DNA from: Helicobacter canis
GTDB taxonomy: Bacteria; Campylobacterota; Campylobacteria; Campylobacterales; Helicobacteraceae
NCBI RefSeq assembly: GCF_008693005.1
Contig: NZ_VXKE01000019.1
Span: forward strand, 62,001-126,000
Reading direction: 5' to 3'
DNA: 64,000 bases
The position numbers were made by a program, and so were the translations under genes. The first letter of the stretch is position 1. The number at the start of each line of letters is the position of its first letter. Positions 53,394 to 62,200 of the stretch are shown one piece after another. Under the pieces are notes generated by a model. That model had not been told where the DNA came from. It did no database searches and worked only from the letters and a program-made list of their open reading frames with translations.

Positions 53394-54776
53394 ATGAAGA
53401 CAAAAGTTGCGTTACAAGGTGCTTTAGGCGTTGGTCTTAGCGTGTGTGCGGCACTGCTGCTAAGTGCTTGCGGCGGCAAGGTCAATATGGCGGAGTTTAA
53501 TCAGGCGTTCTACACAGGAGACAAAGAAGAAGCGCTCAAAATCGCTAAGGGTGGCAAGGGTGTGCTATGGGACTATCAAAGTGGTGTGAATGCGTTTTGG
53601 CTAGGTGAGAGCAAAGAAGCAGCAAAGCTGCTAAAAAGTGCCGATGAAGGCATAGAAAAAGCGCAAGAAAAGCTCATAAACACAGGCTACAACCCTTATG
53701 TGTATGAGAGCGTGCTGCTAGATCTCTATACTGCGTATAACTATGGCAGCCAAGATGATGTGCAAAAGGCTCGCCCAGCACTAAACCGCGCACACGACAA
53801 GCAAAATCAAGCAAAAGAGACATTTGCCAAAAAGATAGAAAAGCAGCAAAAGCAAGTAGAAGACTTAAAGGCAAAAATCCCAGAGAAAGTGCCACTTGAT
53901 AAGCTAGAAGGGCAGATTTCACAAATTAGTGCTAAATATAAAGTCTCTAAAGAGTATGAGAAGTATAAAGGCTTTGTGAATCCTTATGTAACCTATGTAA
54001 GCGCGCTATCAGCGATGATAGAAGGCGATAGACCAAAGGCAGAGAATCTCTACAAGCAAATCGATAAAGTTGTAGAAAATAATGAGATTTTAAACAAAGA
54101 TTTTGAGCTTATGGCAAGTGGCGATACGCAGAAGCGCACTTGGATTCTCATTGAAGATGGCTCTATCGCTGCTAAGTGGAAAGAGCCTTATAAACTAGAT
54201 CCTGCCAGTGGCATTTTGATAAGCGCAGCGGTTGGGCTTAGTGCGCCACTAGATTTTACTTTCTATATACCGAAGCTTGAAGAAGGCAAGAGTGCGTTTG
54301 GCAGCTATAGTGCAAATGGAGAGACTATCAAGCTTCTTAGCAGCCTAGATGCTGTGGCAGCAAATGAGCTCCAAGCAGGTGCGAAAATGGCGGTGACTCT
54401 ATCGATTTTACAAGGCTTATCTATTAGTGTAGCAAAAGCACTCGCTACTGAAGCAGCTGCTTCGAAATTTGGCGCACTAGGAGCTGTGGGGACAAAAGTG
54501 GCAGCTGATGCAGCTACCGATGCGCTTATGCAGCCAAAGATAGTAGAATCTATCAGCACACTTCCTAAGCAATACCTAGCAGTCTCTATCCCAAATACAG
54601 GCGATGAAATCAGCGTAAAAGGCGATGGCAAAGAAATCTTTAACGCCAAGCTAGAGACTTGCGGGGATAAAAGCGGCTCGACAGAATCTCTCTGCGCGGA
54701 TAAAAACAATATCCTAGTGCTACGAGCCACAAGCGCAAATGCTCCGGTAAATGCGCAAATCATCAAGGAGCAGTAA
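53394..54776 (+). CDS. COG3014-like outer-membrane lipoprotein
   Basis: 460 residues. Lipobox LLSAC at residues ~22-26. N-terminal TPR-like helices (FYTGDKEEALKIAKGGKGVLWDYQSG) and a coiled-coil section (KKIEKQQKQVEDLKAKIPEK), then a mixed domain with an Ala-rich helix (GLSISVAKALATEAAASKFGALG). Resembles the COG3014 lipoproteins found upstream of LpoB in many Gram-negatives. Stop (TAA) and next ATG overlap by one base, so it is coupled to lpoB. Role presumably in cell-wall synthesis control. Confidence 0.72.
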   Translation: MKTKVALQGALGVGLSVCAALLLSACGGKVNMAEFNQAFYTGDKEEALKIAKGGKGVLWDYQSGVNAFWLGESKEAAKLLKSADEGIEKAQEKLINTGYNPYVYESVLLDLYTAYNYGSQDDVQKARPALNRAHDKQNQAKETFAKKIEKQQKQVEDLKAKIPEKVPLDKLEGQISQISAKYKVSKEYEKYKGFVNPYVTYVSALSAMIEGDRPKAENLYKQIDKVVENNEILNKDFELMASGDTQKRTWILIEDGSIAAKWKEPYKLDPASGILISAAVGLSAPLDFTFYIPKLEEGKSAFGSYSANGETIKLLSSLDAVAANELQAGAKMAVTLSILQGLSISVAKALATEAAASKFGALGAVGTKVAADAATDALMQPKIVESISTLPKQYLAVSIPNTGDEISVKGDGKEIFNAKLETCGDKSGSTESLCADKNNILVLRATSANAPVNAQIIKEQ

Positions 54777-55358
54777 ATGAATAGCGCGCTAAAGTTATGT
54801 GCCGCCGCTACTTTAGCGGTGCTATTTATCGGCTGTGGTGGGAAAGAAGTTTCCGTTCTTGATCCTAAGGCAAGAGGGCTTGTGAGTGCTGGGCTAGATA
54901 GCAAAGATCTTGAAGTGAGTGCCAAAAAGCTTGTAGATAACTTCCTAGAATCCTATGGTGCAAATGCTGATGGCAGCGAGTTTTTAGAAGTGGGCGATAT
55001 TATCAATGACACTATGCAAGAATTTGATGTCGAGCGATTGGCGGCACTCATCACGCGAGATTTGCGGAATGCGAAAAAGTATCGCATTTCACGGACAAGT
55101 GCTGGAAGTGGCGGGCGTGTAAATACTCGAATCAATACGCATCAGCAACGAGATAATGAAGAGATAAACCAGCTTGATGTCGCTGAAAAGGGTAGCCAAC
55201 GCCTAGCCAAAATCAGCCTAGGTGGCAAAATCATCGAAAAGGTAACTCGAGTCAATAAAAAAGAGCAGAGAGATTACTTTTTGATCTTTAATCTAACGGA
55301 CAGGCACACTGGTGAAGAGCTATGGGACGCTGAAGAAAAAATCGTCAAACTAAAATAG
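54777..55358 (+). CDS. lpoB: Penicillin-binding protein activator LpoB-like lipoprotein
   Basis: 193 residues. Lipobox FIGC at ~17-20. LpoB-type domain: LVSAGLDSKDLEVSAKKLVDNFLESYG, EFDVERLAALITRDLRNAKKYRISR, ISLGGKIIEKVTRVNKKEQRDYFLIFNLTDRHTGEELWDAEEKIVK. In E. coli LpoB reaches through peptidoglycan to activate PBP1b. 10 nt before the next lipoprotein gene. Confidence 0.82.
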   Translation: MNSALKLCAAATLAVLFIGCGGKEVSVLDPKARGLVSAGLDSKDLEVSAKKLVDNFLESYGANADGSEFLEVGDIINDTMQEFDVERLAALITRDLRNAKKYRISRTSAGSGGRVNTRINTHQQRDNEEINQLDVAEKGSQRLAKISLGGKIIEKVTRVNKKEQRDYFLIFNLTDRHTGEELWDAEEKIVKLK

Positions 55359-55367
55359 GGAGCAACA

Positions 55368-55919
55368 ATGAAAAAGATCGTTAAAAGTGTGGTGCTAGCA
55401 GGAGCTGTGGTGCTAGCAGGAGCTGCTATGGTAGGCTGTGCTAGCGGGGGTATCGGCAAGCAAGCGCAAGAAAAGCACGGGCTAAAGGGTGCGCCTGCGT
55501 GGGTGCTAGGCAAATCTGGCAGTGTAGGAGACTTTGAAGCAGTAGGAAGTGCGCCTATTGTAGGTGGAGATTTGGATTTTGCTAGGCAGGAAGCTATGGC
55601 AGCTGCTAGGCAGAGTATGATTCTAAAAATCTATGCCTATGTAGATAGTAAGTATGAGAAAACTATACAATCTAGCAGCCAGCTAGGAGATGGCAATAAA
55701 ATGAATCATCAAAGAGTTACAAACTCGCTCAATCAGCTCAAACAAGGCGCGGCAAACAAACTGCCCGGCACTTCGCAAAAAGAAGCCTTTGTGAGTGATA
55801 AAGATGAGTATTGGGTGCTGCTACAAATGGATAAAAATGCGGAAGAAAAATATCGCAAATATATCGATACAGCGACAGACTCTATGCTGCGCTCTATCCT
55901 AACTGCGCCAGCTAACTAG
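55368..55919 (+). CDS. Lpp20-family lipoprotein
   Basis: 183 residues. Signal peptide containing a duplicated VVLAGA block, lipobox MVGC near residue 25. The mature part (GAPAWVLGKSGSVGDFEAVGSA, DFARQEAMAAARQSMILKI, EYWVLLQMDKNAEEKYRKYI) matches the LPP20 domain of the H. pylori antigen Lpp20. Outer-membrane or secreted lipoprotein of unknown biochemical role. Part of the LpoB operon. Confidence 0.82.
   Translation: MKKIVKSVVLAGAVVLAGAAMVGCASGGIGKQAQEKHGLKGAPAWVLGKSGSVGDFEAVGSAPIVGGDLDFARQEAMAAARQSMILKIYAYVDSKYEKTIQSSSQLGDGNKMNHQRVTNSLNQLKQGAANKLPGTSQKEAFVSDKDEYWVLLQMDKNAEEKYRKYIDTATDSMLRSILTAPAN
55389..55424 (+). repeat. 18-bp tandem duplication in signal-peptide codons
   Basis: Two perfect copies of GTGGTGCTAGCAGGAGCT, adding VVLAGA to the hydrophobic core. 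Confidence 0.85.
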
Positions 55920-55955
55920 GAATGCGTATGAAGGCTGCTTATATGCGCGGCGTTT

Positions 55956-56798
55956 GTGGGGCTTGCTTATGGAGCCACAAACCCACTAGGGCAGGATCTA
56001 CTCATCGGCAAGGGGGTTGGACTCACAGAAGCAGAAGCCAAGCGCAATGCCTTGCACGATATTTCAAGCCAAGTGCTAATAAGCGTTAGCTCAAGCTATG
56101 AGTCAAGCAAAGTGCGAAGCGATAGCACGCTTACAACAAGCGCGAAGCTAAACACAAGTGCCATATCTAAAGATATTGATTTAGATGTGGAGAAGTTTTT
56201 TGGGACAAGGCAAGAGGGCAATGCGTGGAGCGCAGAAGTGAGAATCCGCAAAAGCGATCTCATCAAAAGCTACACACAAAAGCAACGCCAAGCACTAGAA
56301 TCTATCTCCTATGATTCTACTTGTAGTCTTAATCCAAAGCACCAAAGAGAGCTGCAAAGCGCGCTTGATAGAGCGATACACTACCGCGATGTGCTTAATG
56401 CCTCTGGTGGCAATAGTATAGGCGATGTCAAAATCGCCGAGCTAAATAAACTGCTCCTAGAAAAGCCAACAACAGTGATCGAGTATAGTGAAAACTTTAG
56501 CGAAGCTAGAATCCTACAAAGCAAGCTAAATAAAGAGTTTAGTAAGTTTTTTAAGGTGCTGGGCGCAAATGATGGGCGCGCTTCTGTTGTGAAGGTCGGT
56601 TTGCTCATTGATGGCGATTATGATAATAATCAAGTAGCACTTGAGCTAGAGCTGCTTGACTGCCACGGCAGTAGTATCTATACCGGTAGCTTTGATGATA
56701 GATATGCTAAAGATCGTGTCGCTGCTATTGGCGAGTTTAGCAAAAGGGCTGATACCAGAGCCTATAAGCTCCTAAATGCGTGGATCAATGGCAAATAG
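55956..56798 (+). CDS. LPP20-like envelope protein with frameshifted signal peptide
   Basis: 280 residues from GTG at 55956, but the same frame upstream (from 55932) encodes RLLICAAFVGLAYG, a clear signal peptide without a start. ATG 55922 and 55928, after a good RBS (AGGA), are in another frame; removing one A at 55930-55932 would give MRLLICAAF. The mature part has LIGKGVGLTEAEAKRNALHDISSQVLISVSSSYES, an LPP20/HP1454-like domain, followed by a second alpha/beta region. Either a true frameshift or a sequence error; as written, export would fail. Confidence 0.7.
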   Translation: MGLAYGATNPLGQDLLIGKGVGLTEAEAKRNALHDISSQVLISVSSSYESSKVRSDSTLTTSAKLNTSAISKDIDLDVEKFFGTRQEGNAWSAEVRIRKSDLIKSYTQKQRQALESISYDSTCSLNPKHQRELQSALDRAIHYRDVLNASGGNSIGDVKIAELNKLLLEKPTTVIEYSENFSEARILQSKLNKEFSKFFKVLGANDGRASVVKVGLLIDGDYDNNQVALELELLDCHGSSIYTGSFDDRYAKDRVAAIGEFSKRADTRAYKLLNAWINGK

Positions 56799-56930
56799 AA
56801 TCTAAAATAGCAAGCTAGGAAGTAGCAGGGCAAAGGTGGAAGCTAGATTCTAGTGTATCATCATTACAGATACACAAAAAGCTAGATTCTAGCTCCTTGG
56901 TTGCTCTTGCAAGCTAGAATCTATATAGTT
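56799..56930. other. Convergent intergenic spacer with three TAGAWTCTA words
   Basis: 132 bp between the LPP20-like gene and the DUF1090-like gene. Holds three motif copies (near 56844, 56883, 56914) and a 7-bp stem (56853-56859 with 56869-56875). Probably the shared transcription end. Confidence 0.4.
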
Positions 56931-57326
56931 TTACGGATTGTCTTTTAGCAAGTCTTTAAGCCGTAGCTCTTCTTGGCGCGCGGCGATGTATTGGGCTTGG
57001 GCGATTTTCTGCGCTAATGTGGCTTGGTGGATCGCGCTTTTATCTCCTGTTTGCTTTGCTTGAGCTAGGGTGCTATTGGCGTGTGTGAGTGCGGATTTCA
57101 TAGAGGCGATATAGCTTGCAACTTCTTCTAAAATCTCTTTATCATCGCAGTGTTGTAGTAGGCTAGCTAGCTCATCTTGGGCTTCTTGGAGCTTATGGGG
57201 GTCTTTGTGTGGCTTTTGCATATAGGCTTCTAGCCCATCTCGTGCCTGCTTGATTTTATACTCGCAAATTGAGCCACCATAGAGTGAAGAGACAAACACT
57301 AAAAGCAAAAGAGTGGCGCACTTCAT
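56931..57326 (-). CDS. Small periplasmic DUF1090-like protein
   Basis: 131 residues; signal peptide MKCATLLLLVFVSSLYGGS, then almost entirely helical coiled coil with two Cys (SICEYKIKQA, LLQHCDDKEILEEV) placed as in DUF1090 (YqjC) proteins. Function unknown. ATG 2 nt after the stop of the hydrolase gene in the same orientation, so cotranscribed. Confidence 0.65.
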   Translation of the reverse strand: MKCATLLLLVFVSSLYGGSICEYKIKQARDGLEAYMQKPHKDPHKLQEAQDELASLLQHCDDKEILEEVASYIASMKSALTHANSTLAQAKQTGDKSAIHQATLAQKIAQAQYIAARQEELRLKDLLKDNP

Positions 57327-57327
57327 T

Positions 57328-58281
57328 TTAACCCCTTGATAAGCCCTTAGATTCTAGCCATAGCAATATATCTGCTATAACCTGCTCTTTTATAGGCTCA
57401 TTTAGCACTTCGTGCCGCGCATCTTTATAGAGTAGGATATTGACATCATCAAAGCCTTGAGATTCTAGGTGATCGCGTGCTTTTTTCACCCCTGTGCCAA
57501 AGTGTCCGCTCGCATCATCGCTCCCACTTACAAACAAAATAGGCAAATGCGCATTCTTAGGGCTAGGGTAAGTGCCATAGACTTCTTGCATACCCATAAA
57601 AAGGTGCAAAAAGCTCTCTATATCAAAGTGGAATTGGCATTTTGGATCATCTTTATATGCTTGTCTTACAGCTTCATTAGAGCAGAGCCAGCCTAAGCCC
57701 GCTGGAAGATCCTTCTTAAACTGCTTGTTAAACCCGCCAAAAAGTGTATTGGTAAAAAACTTTTGTCCAAAGCTCTTCGCCCCAAAAAATCGCAAAAGTT
57801 TCGCAAGTGTTATGCCGTATTTTAGATTCTCATCAAATGCTGGAGAGCCACTAAGGATAAGCGCGCTAAGTGCTTCGCTATATAGTGAAGTATATCGTCT
57901 AGCTAGGAGCGATCCCATAGAGTGCCCAAGCAGCACAATGCGCGCATTTGCATAACGCTCTTTAAGCAAGCAGGAGAGCTTATAGAGATCATAGCTCGCT
58001 CGGCAGAATCCATCTTCGCCCATTGAGCCAAGTGTAATGCCATTATCGCTATTAAGGCTCTCTCCGTGCCCCCTGTGATCGCTTACTGCTATGATGTAGC
58101 CCTTTTGCGCAAGTGTGTTTGCTACCCACTCATAGCGGTCTTTGTGCTCGATCATTCCGTGTGCGATTTGGATAATTATAGGGCTAGAATCTACCTGCGC
58201 TGGCTCATAGAGATCATACGCCACTTGCCCAAAATCTGAAGAAAAGTGGAGATTTTTGTGTATTGTAATTGTCGCTTGCAT
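57328..58281 (-). CDS. Alpha/beta hydrolase, lysophospholipase/monoacylglycerol lipase type
   Basis: 317 residues from ATG at 58281 (AAGGAG 5 nt upstream); a longer frame to 58407 overlaps the mltG end and is rejected. IIQIAHGMIEHKDRYEWVANTL, AVSDHRGHGESL, nucleophile GHSMGSLLARRY, then ILFVSGSDDASG (Asp) and KDARHEVLNEP (His) complete the triad. No signal peptide. Likely hydrolyses lysophospholipids or monoacylglycerols. Confidence 0.85.
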   Translation of the reverse strand: MQATITIHKNLHFSSDFGQVAYDLYEPAQVDSSPIIIQIAHGMIEHKDRYEWVANTLAQKGYIIAVSDHRGHGESLNSDNGITLGSMGEDGFCRASYDLYKLSCLLKERYANARIVLLGHSMGSLLARRYTSLYSEALSALILSGSPAFDENLKYGITLAKLLRFFGAKSFGQKFFTNTLFGGFNKQFKKDLPAGLGWLCSNEAVRQAYKDDPKCQFHFDIESFLHLFMGMQEVYGTYPSPKNAHLPILFVSGSDDASGHFGTGVKKARDHLESQGFDDVNILLYKDARHEVLNEPIKEQVIADILLWLESKGLSRG

Positions 58282-58313
58282 AGCTGCTCCTTGTGCTTGG
58301 GATTGTAGCCAAG

Positions 58314-58340
58314 TAGATTCTAGCTTTGAGCTAGAATCTA
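58314..58340. terminator. Inverted pair of TAGAWTCTA words after mltG
   Basis: Perfect 12-bp arms (TAGATTCTAGCT / AGCTAGAATCTA) with a 3-nt loop, just after the mltG stop (58349) on the minus strand. Probable terminator. Confidence 0.65.
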
Positions 58341-58348
58341 ACTCAAAG

Positions 58349-59299
58349 CTATTTGTCAAAATTCTCTCTGTGCTCCTTGAAAGTTTTGCTAAATGAATGT
58401 GTGCCATTTTTGTTGCGCACGAAGTAGAGATAATCTACCTGCGCTGGCTCAAACACCGCTTGAATAGCTTCTAAACTTGCACTTCCCACGGGGGTCTTTG
58501 GCACGCCCTTATTGCGGTAGGTGTTGAAGGGGGAGCTATCGTTGCGTATGCGCTCTGGCGTTACTTTGCTATGGGAGTATTTGCCATAGTTGAGTGAGCC
58601 GTCCATTTGCAAGGGCATATTGAGCTTTAGGCGGTTGTAAATCACTGCGGCGATGATGGGCATTTCTTGTGTATTGGCAGCTTCTTTTTGAATGATTGAA
58701 GCCATAGCGATATGTTTAAACCACTCATCTTTGTCGTATCGCCCAAGATATTTGCGTGCTAGATTCTCGTGGATCGCTAGAGACTGCTGGATAAGCGATT
58801 GCATAAGGGTATCTTCTGTGGTGTTAGCGTGGATTTTATAAGTATTTGGCAAGATCACGCCTTCTTCATAGGGAGCATAGCGCAGATAGGATTCTAGGAG
58901 CTTGTCTTCATCTAAGCCAAGCTGCGCCGCGCTCTCTTTGATGAAAAAATACATTGTCTCCCCCGGGATTAGCGTAATGCTCTCTTGCGCGGCTTTAGCA
59001 GAAGTGAGCGCGTAGAGAAAATCACCTTTTGCAATGACGCCATTAGATAAAGCAGAGCTTATGTCAATCGCCCCACTTTGTGGCTTGCCAAGTAGGCGCA
59101 AAATATGCTTATCGATTTGGTTAATATCCAAGCCATTTTTGGCTAGATGTGCTATAATTCCGCTAATTGAGCCTTGTGGCACCACGACAACAGGTGCGCT
59201 AGCAATAGGTAACCCCAAGTAGAAAAAGATCGCTAATATGATGAAAAAAATGCCATCTAAAAGAGCATTAAGCGTATATATTATTTTGTTTCTTACCAT
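58349..59299 (-). CDS. mltG: Endolytic murein transglycosylase MltG
   Basis: 316 residues from ATG at 59299 with AAGGG upstream; the longer frame lies across the divergent gene. One N-terminal membrane helix (GIFFIILAIFFYLGLPIA), LysM-like part (VVVPQGSISGIIAHLAKNGLDI) and the YceG domain with catalytic Glu in MASIIQKEAANTQEMPIIAAVIYNRLKLNMPLQMDGSLNYG. Cuts nascent glycan strands. Its first 62 nt overlap the start of the divergent AsmA-like gene. Confidence 0.93.
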   Translation of the reverse strand: MVRNKIIYTLNALLDGIFFIILAIFFYLGLPIASAPVVVVPQGSISGIIAHLAKNGLDINQIDKHILRLLGKPQSGAIDISSALSNGVIAKGDFLYALTSAKAAQESITLIPGETMYFFIKESAAQLGLDEDKLLESYLRYAPYEEGVILPNTYKIHANTTEDTLMQSLIQQSLAIHENLARKYLGRYDKDEWFKHIAMASIIQKEAANTQEMPIIAAVIYNRLKLNMPLQMDGSLNYGKYSHSKVTPERIRNDSSPFNTYRNKGVPKTPVGSASLEAIQAVFEPAQVDYLYFVRNKNGTHSFSKTFKEHRENFDK

Positions 59300-62200
59300 A
59301 TTTACCCTTGTTGGTGGCTTCAAGATCCTATCTGATGGGATTACTATTAGTAGTCTCCGCTTCGCTGATATACAAGTCCGTGGATTGTATCTAAAACTAA
59401 ATAATAAATTCTCCTTAGAGATCAAAGAACTTGATCTAGCAAAAGCAATGGAGAAAAAACCGCAAAAACCCACCCAAACCCCTACGCTCAAAGAGATTAG
59501 CGACTATGTCAAATACGCACTTTGGGGGCTGGCGTATTTTGAGGATTTGCGGGTTGAGAAAATCATCTTAGGCGATGAGTATGTCGCTAGCGTGTTTTAT
59601 GACGGAGAGCATTACGCGCTTTCTTTCCCTAAGCTGCAAGCGGTGTTTAATGTCCAAAGTCAGGGCAATACAATTGAGCTTGACATTCGCAAGCTGCAGG
59701 TGTTTGAGCCAGATGTTGAGGTGGCTGGGCGCATTATCTACTCTGGGGCGAGTGGGCAGTTTAGCTTTGGCGTATCGGTAGCTCCTTTGCTAATAGATTC
59801 TAGTGGGAGCAAGCACGATGTGGTACAAGCTTCTGCTAGCAAATCCACAAGCAAGCTATTTTTACAAGGCACAAGCGACTTCAAACGCCTTGTGCTCAAG
59901 GCGAAAACCTCAAAAATGAGCGACCTTAGTGCCATTAGAAAGCTTATAGCCCAAAATGCTAAAGATTTGCTCCCCACGCTAGATATGTGGCTATTTAATG
60001 CGCTGGGCTTTGAGACGCTAGAGATTGATCAAGCAAGCTTTGATATAGTCTTGCACCAAAAGCAGTTTATGAAATCACTCATCAATAACACCAAGCTCAC
60101 ACTCTATGCCACCAAGCCCACATATAAGCTTGATCCCACGCTCGCACCCTTTAGTGCAAATCGTGCCAAAATCCAAGTAGAAAACGGCAAGGCTGTGCTT
60201 GAGATGATAGCACCCAAGCTAGAATCTATCGACTTAAATGGCTCGACACTTGCCTTTGCCTTTGTGGATTCTGTGCCTACGCTCTCTATCTTTGCCACTT
60301 CTAGCAAGCTGCTTTATACAAAAGCTTTGCGAGATTTGCTGGCATTCTATGGTGTGCAGATCCCCATTGATCGCATTAGTGCGGATATGCAGGCAAACTT
60401 GAGCATAAACATTCCATTTGCTGATAATGCCCCGCTAAAGCTAGGGGGCAAGCTAGCAGCGCAGCAAGCTATCCTAAGTGCCGGGGGCTTAGACTTTGTG
60501 AGCAAGGGAGCTTCCATAGTGATTGACATTAACCCAAAGGCTGGGAGCAATTTCATCGATATATGGACGCAAAACACAAGCTATGAAAATCTCTTTGACA
60601 TTGATACAACAATGCGTATCGATCTTTCCCAAAAGCTGCTAAAGACAAGCCTTTTTGTGCATTCTCTGCGCGTGAGCACCAATCCAGAGATCAACCAACG
60701 CCTAATCAACCCCCAAGATAAAATACGCCAGCCAAAAAAGCAGGCACAATCCGCGCTTAAGCCACTAGAATCTAGCGTAAGCCTTGAGTCGTTGAGACTC
60801 TCTCAAGCTATGCCATTTACCCCCCAAGATATGCTTGCACACATTGCACATCTAGCTTCTAATGCCAAGCTAGATTCTACCCAGAGCCTTGAAGAGTCCG
60901 CCACACAAGAGCAAGATTTAGAGAGCCCTAGCACTAGCGAGCAAGAGCTAGAATCTAGCACGCCAAATACGCCAGAGCCAGCACAAGATGAGGTAGTAGA
61001 TTCTAGCGATGCTTCTGCGCCTACTACGCCACTTGCCAAGCCAGATGCTTCTCTAGCTCCTACAGAAGAGATCATTGACTTTTCTAGCAGGGAGCACGAA
61101 GATGATTTGCAAGACCAAGAGAGCGCGCATAAAGAGCTAGAGACACTAGAATCTATCTTGCAAGATACGCAAGAGCAAAAGGAGCAAGAGAAGAAAGAAG
61201 AGCAAGAAGGGCAAGATTCCAGCAAAGCCCAGCAAGAGCCACAAGAGTCCAAGTCTCCCCAAGATTTCCCCACACCGCAAGATAAGAATCTAGCGCAAGA
61301 TGAAAGTGTAGATTCTAGCGCACCTAGCGAGCAAGAGCCACAAGAGTCCAAGATAGAATCTAGAAAATATACTAGAAATGGCGTAGAGCTTGACTTCTCA
61401 AAGCCTATGGGTGAGAAAGAAATGCTTGAGAAAATTATCGCTCTCATTAAAAGCCAAGATGAGCAGAAATTCACCTATGATATTTTTAAAGCTACGCGAG
61501 AGACATTGCCGCAAGTTGATGTGGAGATAGATTTTTCAAGTGAGCCTGTGCGGGTAAGTATCCCAGCCCTTGATGTGTATATGCAAATCTCTAGCAGTGG
61601 AATCCGCGCTAATGTGGTGGATTTTAGCAAGTTCGCGCCTTTTTCTCCCATTATGAAATATCTTGGGCTTTCATCTGGCAGTGCTGTCGTGGAGCTAAAA
61701 GGTGCGCGAGATGTGGCATTCCAAGTGCGTATCGCTGACTTTCCTACATTTTTGCTCTCTAAAGATAAGACACTGCTGCATACCTTTGTCTTTAATGGTA
61801 GCTACAAAGATGATAAGCTAGAAGTGCTTAGTGATGATGGGAAGATCCGCCTTGATTTGTATGACAATACGATCCTTGCAAACTTTACAGACATTGATGT
61901 AAGCATTGATGGCTTGCTTGCTAGTAAAATCCCAGCGATCCAAGAAGCCTTTAGCACATCAAGTGAGAAAAAGGCGGTTTTCACTAGAGAAGAGATTTTG
62001 CTTGAGAGTGAGTTCTTGCGCGCTAAGCGTAGATATGAGCGGCAAAATGGCATTAAGCCTAGAATCATAGCAATCCAAGCGCAGAATATCACAGGGTTTT
62101 TCAAAGATGTCGTGATCCCATTTGATGACTTTAATGCCAAAATTCGCGATGATCGCATTAGTGCTGATGCGACTTATAAAAATGGCATTGCTAATATTGA

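Noticed and set aside
56853-56875. Hairpin as rho-independent terminator
   Set aside because: Only a 7-bp AT-rich stem with a 9-nt loop, followed by A rather than T on the plus strand.
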